Shown in pieces: positions 7,763 through 13,458 of a DNA stretch of 13,764 nucleotides. Below the pieces are notes generated by a model. It was not told where the DNA came from and did no database searches. It worked only from the letters and a program-made list of their open reading frames with translations. How positions within the stretch are numbered: the first letter of the stretch is position 1; every line of letters starts with the position of its first letter. The DNA comes from Bacteroidota bacterium (GTDB taxonomy: Bacteria; Bacteroidota; Bacteroidia; Chitinophagales; Saprospiraceae). Location of the stretch: assembly GCA_008501835.1 (NCBI GenBank), contig QQUB01000201.1:1-13764 (forward strand), in the 5' to 3' direction. A program made the position numbers and the translations under genes.

Positions 7763-7851
7763 TTTGCGTATTCTTGTCGCCTCCCGACACTACGTGTACA
7801 CTCGATTAAAAATCTCGCTCGGGATGTCACTTCGTTCCAATTGCGGTTAAA
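7763..7851 (+). repeat. Degenerate copy of TTTGCG...GCGGTTAAA intergenic repeat
   Basis: One TTTGCG (7763-7768) is followed by ATTCTTGTCGCC (7770-7781), matching ATTCTTTGCGTCC of the second copy at 8522-8534 with changes. Then about 60 foreign bases follow, and the repeat resumes with GCGGTTAAA at 7843-7851, ending 11 bases before the next ATG. The simplest reading is a TTTGCG repeat interrupted by another element. Confidence 0.6.
7782..7840 (+). repeat. Insert within the repeat, resembling a second intergenic repeat family
   Basis: This stretch contains TCCCGA (7782-7787) and its inverse TCGGGA (7819-7824), the palindrome GTGTACAC (7794-7801), the small inverted repeat GATTaaaAATC (7804-7814 approximately) and a CTCGGGATGTCACTTCG tail. 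It resembles the CGGGATGACA-type palindromic repeats often seen between Bacteroidota genes. No reading frame fits. Confidence 0.35.
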
Positions 7852-7862
7852 ATCATGATTTA

Positions 7863-8468
7863 ATGTCAATTCCTGTTTTCCGGGTAACCGTTCCTGAATA
7901 TAAGCTCAAGACTTTCGAAGACCCTTCCGAAAAGATGGATTATGCCGGCACGCCCTGGTACAATATCCAAATTCCCAAAGTCTATTGGGACAACCGGCCT
8001 GACTTCCAAAGCATCGGAGCGCAAATTGATGTTTGTTTCAAAAAACACTTTTTAGGAAAAAATGTGGCTGTTAGGACTTTAAGTTCGGAGGAGCATCCGG
8101 GAAAGTCAAGGTCTGAATTGATAGAAATTATCCAGGAAATTGGCCATGACCGCTACGACCCAAACAGGAAAGGAGATCGGTACGAAAATATCGATAACTT
8201 GTCCATCGATTTTTTTGCTATTGATTTCAAAGTAGAAGAACAAGATGTCTATTTTGAGCATTTCATAGAACCCTTTTATTTCTGGCCGGTTTCCGATGGT
8301 AAGAAACCTGTACGCCTTGATGTGGCCATCGTTTTTGATCTTTCCAAACTGAAAAGAGTCGAACATCGCTATGAAGGCAGAGAGAATGAAATAAAGCGGG
8401 ATGGTTTTGTGTTCCGGGAGCCTGATAATAAACCAGGAGCTGTACTGGGAATAATTGAGATAGGTTAA
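7863..8468 (+). CDS. Uncharacterised 201-aa protein between two repeats
   Basis: I do not recognise this protein. It is cytosolic by appearance, with no signal peptide or transmembrane span, and is unusually rich in aromatic and charged residues, for example IDFFAIDFKVEEQDVYFEHF (about 115-134). A Tyr/Pro/Trp stretch near residue 135 (PFYFWPVSDGKKP) may be a structural core. The ATG at 7863 is well placed 11 bases after GCGGTTAAA, and the frame ends with TAA. Both neighbours are GNATs, and it sits between two copies of the same type of intergenic repeat in the same orientation. That could mean it was gained or moved as a unit, but no target duplications or transposase are visible. A role in resistance, defence or immunity is possible but only a guess. 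Confidence 0.65.
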   Translation: MSIPVFRVTVPEYKLKTFEDPSEKMDYAGTPWYNIQIPKVYWDNRPDFQSIGAQIDVCFKKHFLGKNVAVRTLSSEEHPGKSRSELIEIIQEIGHDRYDPNRKGDRYENIDNLSIDFFAIDFKVEEQDVYFEHFIEPFYFWPVSDGKKPVRLDVAIVFDLSKLKRVEHRYEGRENEIKRDGFVFREPDNKPGAVLGIIEIG

Positions 8469-8504
8469 ACTCAATAGTAAGGTGTTCCTGGTTTTGATAG
8501 TATA

Positions 8505-8546
8505 CTTTGCGAACTTTGCGCATTCTTTGCGTCCGTAGCGGTTAAA
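8505..8546 (+). repeat. Intact TTTGCG tandem repeat ending in GCGGTTAAA
   Basis: Three TTTGCG units at 8506-8511, 8515-8520 and 8526-8531 (spacing 9 then 11 bases) are followed by GCGGTTAAA at 8538-8546, which ends 9 bases before the ATG at 8556. Similar TTTGCG/GCGGTTAAA leaders recur between genes in many environmental bacterial genomes; I know of no settled function. TTTG here also resembles the -33/-7 promoter core, but no unit pair gives correct TTTG-N19-TAnnTTTG spacing. Confidence 0.7.
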
Positions 8547-8555
8547 TTTTATTAA

Positions 8556-9050
8556 ATGAATTCATCAATTAACATAAGAAAAGCCAAAACAGAAGATTAC
8601 GATCAAATCTGGCAAATCATCCGGCAGGTGATTGCCGGTGGAGACACCTATGTGTTTGATCCGAATTCTTCAAGAGAAAAAATGCTCAATTTTTGGTGTG
8701 GCGAGGGTAAACACACATATGTTGCTACCATTAAAGACAGGATAATCGGAACCTTTGTCATCAAGGATAATTTCGACGACCTTGGATCTCATGTCGCCAA
8801 TGCTTCCTACATGACTGACCCTTCAGAATTTGGCAAGGGTATTGGCCGTACGATGGGAGAGTATTCCCTCGTTGAAGCCAAAAATCTTGGGTACAAAGCT
8901 ATGCAGTTCAACATTGTAGTAAAACGCAATGAAAGAGCGGTAAAGCTTTGGCAAAAACTGGGTTTTGAAATTATCGGCGAAGTGCCCGAAGCTTTTAATC
9001 ACAAAGAACTGGGGTTTATCAATACTTTAATCATGTGGAGGAAATTGTAG
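8556..9050 (+). CDS. GNAT-family N-acetyltransferase (third)
   Basis: The 164-residue protein has the acetyl-CoA loop FGKGIGRTM (92-100), preceded by ASYMTDPS, and NERAVKLWQKLGF (125-137), with N125 and the closing KLGFEIIGEVP. The set ASYM...GKGIG...AMQFN(I)VVKRN...LWQKLGF is a recognisable GNAT subgroup that looks related to small-molecule acetyltransferases such as yeast Mpr1 (azetidine-carboxylate N-acetyltransferase). That similarity is from memory and only suggestive. It is cytosolic, with no adjacent substrate gene. It is preceded by the intact TTTGCG repeat instead of a recognisable promoter. The stop is followed by an 87-base gap with no visible terminator. Confidence 0.85.
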   Translation: MNSSINIRKAKTEDYDQIWQIIRQVIAGGDTYVFDPNSSREKMLNFWCGEGKHTYVATIKDRIIGTFVIKDNFDDLGSHVANASYMTDPSEFGKGIGRTMGEYSLVEAKNLGYKAMQFNIVVKRNERAVKLWQKLGFEIIGEVPEAFNHKELGFINTLIMWRKL

Positions 9051-9137
9051 CTGTTTGCCTAAGAAGCTTATTCAAGATTAGCCAATTTTTTCGTAAATTG
9101 ATTGACAATCTCATAATCACCCGAAAAAAAAATTGCT

Positions 9138-9644
9138 ATGATTTTCTTGAAAAGAGCACCTACTGTCATTTTCCTTCTATTTATTATTAACCTCTCTTTC
9201 GCACAACAATCCACCGACTTTTTTGACTTTTGGGCCCAAGGTACCTGGCAGTCTGAACTGACCATTTACAATGGCGATACTATTGTCGAGAAAGACATTT
9301 TCGTCGTTGAAAAACTGGAAAACATGAATGCCTTCCTCGAGGATTGGACCATCTTCATTGGCGAAGGAGAATTTGTTTCCGCCAAGGTCATGAGAGCATT
9401 TGATAATGAAACCAAACGCTGGAAATTGTTCTATGTTGATGACCTGAATGCCCAAACCTGGGACAGTGAAGAGATCGACGGGCAGCTATATTTTTCCAAA
9501 ACATTTACCTATAAAGGCAAACAGTTCTATTCCCGTCAATACTGGTCACCCATGGAAAATGGAAAGGTGTTGCGGATCATTGAGCGATCTGATGATAATG
9601 AACATTGGAAGCCACGGTATCGGCAGATTTTTTCTTTTCAATAA
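9138..9644 (+). CDS. Secreted lipocalin-like protein
   Basis: This 168-residue protein has a signal peptide (MIFLKRAPTVIFLLFIINLS, cleavage after FA22 before QQ). The mature part starts DFFDFWAQGTWQSELTIY: an F-W-x-x-G-T/x-W beginning, then repeated short beta-strands (IFVVEKL, WTIFIGEGEF, WKLFYVDD, QLYFSKTFTYKG, QFYSRQYWS, VLRIIERSDD). This resembles the DUF1579-like/lipocalin-type barrel family. It would be periplasmic or secreted; no ligand can be named. The gene is convergent with the OmpA-domain gene, with only 4 bases between the two stops, so their transcripts likely overlap and each may read into the other. The first gene of the window has a similar fold type but low visible sequence similarity. 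Confidence 0.7.
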   Translation: MIFLKRAPTVIFLLFIINLSFAQQSTDFFDFWAQGTWQSELTIYNGDTIVEKDIFVVEKLENMNAFLEDWTIFIGEGEFVSAKVMRAFDNETKRWKLFYVDDLNAQTWDSEEIDGQLYFSKTFTYKGKQFYSRQYWSPMENGKVLRIIERSDDNEHWKPRYRQIFSFQ

Positions 9645-9648
9645 CTGT

Positions 9649-11424
9649 TTAAAGTGATTCCAAAGCCATTCGAAGATCTCGCAATCTTCCGGGTTTGAAA
9701 TCCAGGCTTACTACCATATCCTCAGTCGTTACGAATTCCTGGGTGGCAATATGAGTTTTTCTATCAGCCACTTTGTACGCAAAAATTTTAGCTTTTTCAT
9801 TAGTAGGTATTCCGGGGGTGCCATATCCATAACCTGGGTAGTAGTTCATCGGAATAATAATATCCCTTTCCGGAAACATCAGGTACACTTTTGCGTTACC
9901 CGAATTCGACGGAATGGATTCACGGGCAACCATTAATGTTGTTGGGTATAATTTTAAAAAACGATCGATATTAGCCCAACCCAGTTGGTTGATTTGCGTG
10001 AAATACCTATGAGCTGTCTCCAGGTCTGTTTCCCCTAAGGCTTCCATTTGCGCTTCATATTGTTCCGTTTTACGCTTTTTGTAGATGGCATAAGCGGTGC
10101 TGTCCTTTTTGTATTTTGCCATTGCCTGTTTATAGGCGAGGTCGTATACTCGTTGCAATTTCAGATAGGCATCCGATTTGGGTACTAGGTAGCCGTTTTC
10201 ATCAATAATGGCAGCTTTGGCCAGTTCGTAGGAGGCCTGTTCAGATTTGTAGATGTTCATTTGCGCGTCATAAACTTCCTTACGCTCCTCATACCGAGCC
10301 AGTTTCTTTTCGTATTGTAACCTTTTGGCTTCTCTTTTGGCCACGGTCCTGGTCTGGATTTCCTTTTTGGAGAGGAAAATCTTTTCCATACCTCTTGGGT
10401 TGTATTCGATCAATTCATATTTAGGTTCGTTAGGTGGATAGGGTTTATTCTGCGGTTGTTTGGGTTTTTTTAAATTGGCCAATTCTTCAATTTCTTCCGG
10501 AGTCACTTTTACTGAATCTGCCTCAAAAGTGACCTTGCGGGGTGCTTTTGGTGCTTTGGCAAGCCTCAATTGAGGTAGTTTTGAAGAAACCGGTGTTTGG
10601 GTGTTTTGCCAGTTTAGGTCATTGTCGCCATGGCCGGCACCATAGAAAAGGGTCATATTAGGACGGTAAATATCTGTAGGAATAGAGACGCTGATGTTAG
10701 CGTCTTTTTTGAGATAAACAGCTTGTCCATTCGAGGTTGCTGTGAGCTTGAACATGCCACCGGTTTGGAGAATTTCTCCATCAGACAGGGTATGCAGGTT
10801 CATACTGATCATATCTCCCAGAGTAAAACATTCCACCAGTTGGATATCTATTAAATCGGTAACAGGGTTTCCGTTTTTGTCTACAAAAACATTGGCAGGG
10901 ATTAGATATTTACCACCCTTATTACCGTCGAGCAATTTGTCCATTTGAGCAGCTATCTGGAATTTTTGAATCATCGGATTACTGAGACTATCCTTTAAGT
11001 CTGTCAGATTCTGCCAGTTCCATCCAATTACTTCAATATCAACCCGGCGATTTCTTTGCATCATCTCAGGGGAATTAAGGTCGTTGCCGGCAAACTGTTC
11101 TCCATGAGATTCAATTACCAGGTCATCGGTTGAGATTCCTTTTGTGGTAAGGTAATTTATCACGGCGTGAGCTCTTTTTGATGCCAGTGTTTTATTGTAT
11201 GTTTTAGTACCACGGCTATCTGTATTAGCTGCTACTTGAATAGCGTAGTCGCCATAGTTGGTAATATTGTCAGCAAGTTTGTCTAATAAATGCTTTGCAT
11301 CCTGCTTTAAGTCGGCGCGGGCACTTTCGAAGAAAATCTCCTGTTGAAAAAATATTTCCTCCTGCGCAAATAGAGTGGAAAAATTTAGCAATAGAAAAAC
11401 GAAGATCAGATTGAAGGTTTTCAT
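9649..11424 (-). CDS. Secreted OmpA-domain protein with long coiled-coil C-terminal extension
   Basis: I start at the ATG at 11424-11422, giving 591 residues, because it opens a clean signal peptide (MKTFNLIFVFLLLNFSTLFA, cleaved before Q21); a longer frame exists upstream but spoils the leader. Residues about 30-134 are an OmpA/MotB peptidoglycan-binding domain: D69 in NTDSRG, R84 in SKRAHAV (15 residues on, the spacing of the meso-DAP-binding Asp/Arg pair) and NRRVDI (125-130). Unusually, this usually C-terminal domain comes first. It is followed by a beta-rich region (about 170-285), a Pro/Lys-rich linker (about 285-345), a charged helical coiled coil rich in Lys, Glu and Tyr (about 352-465), and a C-terminal domain beginning YFTQINQLGWANIDRF (474-489). 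It probably anchors an envelope structure to peptidoglycan. Reversed domain order is the oddity. Confidence 0.8.
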   Translation of the reverse strand: MKTFNLIFVFLLLNFSTLFAQEEIFFQQEIFFESARADLKQDAKHLLDKLADNITNYGDYAIQVAANTDSRGTKTYNKTLASKRAHAVINYLTTKGISTDDLVIESHGEQFAGNDLNSPEMMQRNRRVDIEVIGWNWQNLTDLKDSLSNPMIQKFQIAAQMDKLLDGNKGGKYLIPANVFVDKNGNPVTDLIDIQLVECFTLGDMISMNLHTLSDGEILQTGGMFKLTATSNGQAVYLKKDANISVSIPTDIYRPNMTLFYGAGHGDNDLNWQNTQTPVSSKLPQLRLAKAPKAPRKVTFEADSVKVTPEEIEELANLKKPKQPQNKPYPPNEPKYELIEYNPRGMEKIFLSKKEIQTRTVAKREAKRLQYEKKLARYEERKEVYDAQMNIYKSEQASYELAKAAIIDENGYLVPKSDAYLKLQRVYDLAYKQAMAKYKKDSTAYAIYKKRKTEQYEAQMEALGETDLETAHRYFTQINQLGWANIDRFLKLYPTTLMVARESIPSNSGNAKVYLMFPERDIIIPMNYYPGYGYGTPGIPTNEKAKIFAYKVADRKTHIATQEFVTTEDMVVSLDFKPGRLRDLRMALESL

Positions 11425-11460
11425 AATTGATGAATATTCAGGTGTTATAGTAAAGATTTT

Positions 11461-11492
11461 CAAAAATGACGAGTTTGAACTGGAAAAGCAAA
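11461..11492 (-). promoter_or_regulatory. Candidate promoter of the OmpA-domain gene
   Basis: On the minus strand TTTG (11492-11489) is followed after 20 bases by CATTTTTG (11468-11461), which differs from TAnnTTTG only at the first base. It ends 36 bases before the ATG at 11424. Spacing and -33 match the Bacteroidota consensus well. Confidence 0.45.
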
Positions 11493-11544
11493 TTTGACAA
11501 GGATGATTCAGAAAACGAAATAGGTTTTTTTTAATCACATAAGT

Positions 11545-11576
11545 ATATAGTTTTGAAAATGTTTTGCGAACTATAT
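11545..11576. repeat. Inverted repeat between OmpA and protease genes
   Basis: ATATAGTT (11545-11552) and AACTATAT (11569-11576) are perfect 8-bp inverted arms with a 16-base loop. Reading on the minus strand it lies just after the protease stop, but no T-tract follows on that strand, so it is not a convincing Rho-independent terminator. It could be a hairpin at the end of the protease transcript or a regulator site. Confidence 0.3.
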
Positions 11577-11586
11577 GGTTTTATAG

Positions 11587-12423
11587 CTATTCATTTTTTT
11601 TCTTTTTCCCGAGATTGAATTTTATTGAGGTGGGTTCTTTTTCTCGGTTCTCAAAAGCTGCTTTGGCGCCATTTGTTCTTGGATTGAATTGGCTGTATTC
11701 AGGATGATGCTTTTCTGTCCAACCTATTAGCCAGGCAGTTAGTTCATCAACTTCCATTGAAGATCTGGGGGAGTAATGGCCAATCATAATGGATTTGGGG
11801 AAAAGTTCTTTGGCTTTTGCTGCCGTAGCTTTTGTCTGGCGTTTTCCATAATATAGATCCCACGCTCCAAAAAGATGTAAAATTTCATGAGCCATTACGT
11901 ATTTATCCGTTGGAGTCCCACTTCTTCGTTGGTAATATACAATGGCAATATCTACATTCTCAATTCTCAGATGATTATTGGCGTGGCTTCTGCCCTTACT
12001 TTTTACAAACAGGATGATTTTTAATTTGGAGAGTGGTTCTTCAAACCTGTTGCGATCCAGGAAGTGTTCCAGGCTATTATATCCTCTGTCATAAAGTACA
12101 TCCTGAATTAGTTGAATAGCACCATACCCTCTTTCCACTTCTTCCAGATAAACGGTTTCCTGATTGTCGAAAAAGAAGTAATCATTATCAAATGCAACTT
12201 CTTTACTGTAAGTATAAGCCTGATCCTCGATCCATATCAGACTTTCTTCAAATTTTTCAAAAAAAGCCTCAATTTCATCTGAATCCCAGCTGTCATGCTC
12301 TGTATCAACGAATAAATTGAGAAAGTAAATTTTATCTGTTAAAGATGCGGTTTGAGCAGTAAGTGAAAGACTTGACAGGTAAAGGAAGAAAATAATAGTG
12401 GATAAAACGCTAAGTGTTTTCAT
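11587..12423 (-). CDS. Secreted metzincin-like zinc metalloprotease
   Basis: I start at the ATG at 12423-12421 (278 residues), which gives a signal peptide (MKTLSVLSTIIFFLYLSSLS, then LTA/Q). A TTG six codons upstream is less likely. The core is H179-E180-x-x-H183-x-x-G186-x-x-D189 in YVMAHEILHLFGAWD, the metzincin zinc motif with Asp as the third ligand (as in snapalysin-type enzymes, HExxHxxGxxD). It is followed by SIM (211-213), a good candidate for the Met-turn that defines the clan. The region before has IEDQAYTYSKEV (about 65-76). The C-terminus is very basic (KKKKNE). It should be exported and cleave proteins or peptides in the envelope or outside. It lies upstream of the OmpA-domain gene on the same strand, 162 bases away. 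Zinc motif is firm; family is inferred. Confidence 0.85.
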   Translation of the reverse strand: MKTLSVLSTIIFFLYLSSLSLTAQTASLTDKIYFLNLFVDTEHDSWDSDEIEAFFEKFEESLIWIEDQAYTYSKEVAFDNDYFFFDNQETVYLEEVERGYGAIQLIQDVLYDRGYNSLEHFLDRNRFEEPLSKLKIILFVKSKGRSHANNHLRIENVDIAIVYYQRRSGTPTDKYVMAHEILHLFGAWDLYYGKRQTKATAAKAKELFPKSIMIGHYSPRSSMEVDELTAWLIGWTEKHHPEYSQFNPRTNGAKAAFENREKEPTSIKFNLGKKKKNE

Positions 12424-12438
12424 TTTTATGGTTTTTTC

Positions 12439-12446
12439 CAAAAATA
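12439..12446 (-). promoter_or_regulatory. Candidate -7 element of the protease gene
   Basis: On the minus strand TATTTTTG (12446-12439) is an exact TAnnTTTG match, 15 bases before the ATG at 12423. The upstream position for -33 holds only ATTC after 19 bases. The leader would be very short. Confidence 0.4.
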
Positions 12447-12481
12447 TGAGAATATTTCCTTTTTTGAATAATGAGGAAACC

Positions 12482-12489
12482 TATATTTG
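12482..12489 (+). promoter_or_regulatory. Candidate -7 element of the membrane-protein gene
   Basis: TATATTTG is an exact TAnnTTTG match on the plus strand, about 100 bases before the chosen start at 12589 and 72 before the alternative ATG at 12559. It faces the protease promoter, making a divergent pair. TTTG at 12463-12466 is only 15 bases upstream, so the -33 spacing is poor. Confidence 0.35.
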
Positions 12490-12588
12490 AATTGTTCGTC
12501 GATAAAGCCAGGTTTTATGCCCTTTTTACTTTGGTTTCTTAATGAACTAGAGTTATTTATGTGCTATTCTCAACCAAAAAATCTCGAA

Positions 12589-13020
12589 ATGAAAAAACAA
12601 AGTAAAAAGGTCACTGAATACCTTTTCGAGAAAAGAGTGGCAGCCATCAAAACAACCTTCGTTGGCAACCTGATCATGGCTGCCATTATCCTTTTGGATG
12701 GCATAAAGAATTTCACTGAAGTGCCTCAAGCCCAGTTTTGTTTATACTCAGGCCTGTTCGTATTAATTGTTTTCCTGAGATATCAATGGAAGAATCCTGA
12801 TTTAAACTGGTTGGTAGCGGGAATATACTTTATCGGTGTTTTGTTGGAATTAATTTTAATTGGATTTCCAGAACCGATGATTACCATGAATCCAAATGAA
12901 CTTTCCAAAGGTGTTGGGTTGGAAATAATGATTCTTTTGATTCCCTATATTTATATGGGATTGAGGGCAGGGTTGGTGATACCTTTGGTTAGTATAGCTG
13001 TTTTTTCGAAGAGGATGTGA
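12589..13020 (+). CDS. Small multi-pass membrane protein, function unknown
   Basis: I start at ATG 12589 (143 residues), since the -7-like box at 12482-12489 rules out starting at the upstream in-frame ATG at 12487; ATG 12559 (MCYSQPKNLE...) is the alternative. The protein opens with a charged segment (MKKQSKKVTEYLFEKR), then has about four to five hydrophobic spans: near 22-38, 50-66, 74-93 (WLVAGIYFIGVLLELILIGF) and 109-139 (IMILLIPYIYMGL plus a second helix). A short loop with PEPMITMNPNE separates the third and fourth. It ends in a basic FSKRM. It has no recognisable motif, and I assign no function. It is divergent to the protease gene and stands alone before a gene-free gap. Confidence 0.6.
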   Translation: MKKQSKKVTEYLFEKRVAAIKTTFVGNLIMAAIILLDGIKNFTEVPQAQFCLYSGLFVLIVFLRYQWKNPDLNWLVAGIYFIGVLLELILIGFPEPMITMNPNELSKGVGLEIMILLIPYIYMGLRAGLVIPLVSIAVFSKRM

Positions 13021-13034
13021 ATGGGGAAAAGTAG

Positions 13035-13052
13035 GTAATTTCATGTAATTAC
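13035..13052 (+). terminator. Weak AT-rich hairpin after the membrane-protein gene
   Basis: GTAATT (13035-13040) pairs with AATTAC (13047-13052) across a six-base loop, 14 bases after the TGA stop at 13018-13020. A moderately T-rich tail (TTAATTT) follows. It is short and AT-rich, so its terminator activity is doubtful. Confidence 0.25.
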
Positions 13053-13410
13053 TTAATTTAAGAAGAAGGGTCGAAGCGAATTCCGAAAACGATGGGTAGT
13101 GGATAGTAACTCAATTTCAATGTAATTTATGAAGGTTTTTTTTGACATTTATTGATTTTTTGATATAAAATTTTGCGATTTGACACCTTTGCATTATATT
13201 GCAGATGAAGCTTAATTTGAAGTATTCAAAAATTAAGTGTTCGTATAACCTAATTTGAAACATTCTCCGTGTTTGGAAAACCAAAGTCATGAAAGCAAAT
13301 TTCCTGTTTTTATTAAGTTGAAATTTTCTCTCCTTCTAAGTCTTTTAAGACTGGAGGCTAAAGTTTTTAGTGAATGGTTAATTAGGTTTAGGCAATAACT
13401 CTTTTGGGCT

Positions 13411-13441
13411 TTTGGATCGTTTGAAAGGGCTTTTAAATTTT
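13411..13441 (+). promoter_or_regulatory. Candidate promoter of the endonuclease gene
   Basis: TTTG (13411-13414) is followed after exactly 19 bases by TAAATTTT (13434-13441), which matches TAnnTTTG except for the last base. It ends 17 bases before the ATG at 13459. Confidence 0.45.
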
Positions 13442-13458
13442 TACTATAAAAAATCAAG

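Larger units (their letters stand above)
13021..13458 (+). other. 438-base gene-free stretch with AT-rich repeats
   Basis: No convincing gene lies here. I see an imperfect hairpin, CTTAATTTGAA (13211-13221) with TTC...AATTAAG (13225-13237, two-base bulge), and a partial direct copy of its left arm, CCTAATTTGAAACATTC (13249-13265). TTTG (13172-13175), 19 bases, TATATTGC (13195-13202) could be an upstream promoter. A small hairpin AGTCTtttaAGACT lies near 13339-13352. A short start-plus-hydrophobic run (MKANFLFLLS, 13289) ends in a stop after ten codons. The stretch could hold a small RNA or long leader, but nothing proves this. Confidence 0.4.

Noticed and set aside
8464..8547. GTTAAAC/GTTAAAT near the repeats, as in integron attC sites
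   Set aside because: GTTRRRY-like bases occur, but no matching RYYYAAC partner arm with the needed pairing is present and no integrase is visible.
9068..9265. Minus-strand frame over the start of the secreted lipocalin-like gene
   Set aside because: It is the antisense shadow of the signal-peptide region and has no family features.
11548..11555. TAGTTTTG, an exact TAnnTTTG on the plus strand
   Set aside because: No plus-strand gene follows; it is part of an inverted repeat between two minus-strand genes and likely chance.
13142..13169. TTGACA, 16 bases, TATAAA resembling a sigma-70 promoter
   Set aside because: Bacteroidota do not use this promoter type as a rule, the region is very AT-rich, and it lies about 290 bases before the next gene.
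13205..13258. Short frame starting MKLNLKYSKIK (17 codons)
   Set aside because: Too short, overlaps the inverted repeat, and has no ribosome-site or domain support.
13289..13321. MKANFLFLLS followed by a stop, looking like a cut-off signal peptide
   Set aside because: Ten codons only; a frame-shifted continuation is hydrophobic, but there is no recognisable remnant of a gene, so a pseudogene cannot be claimed.
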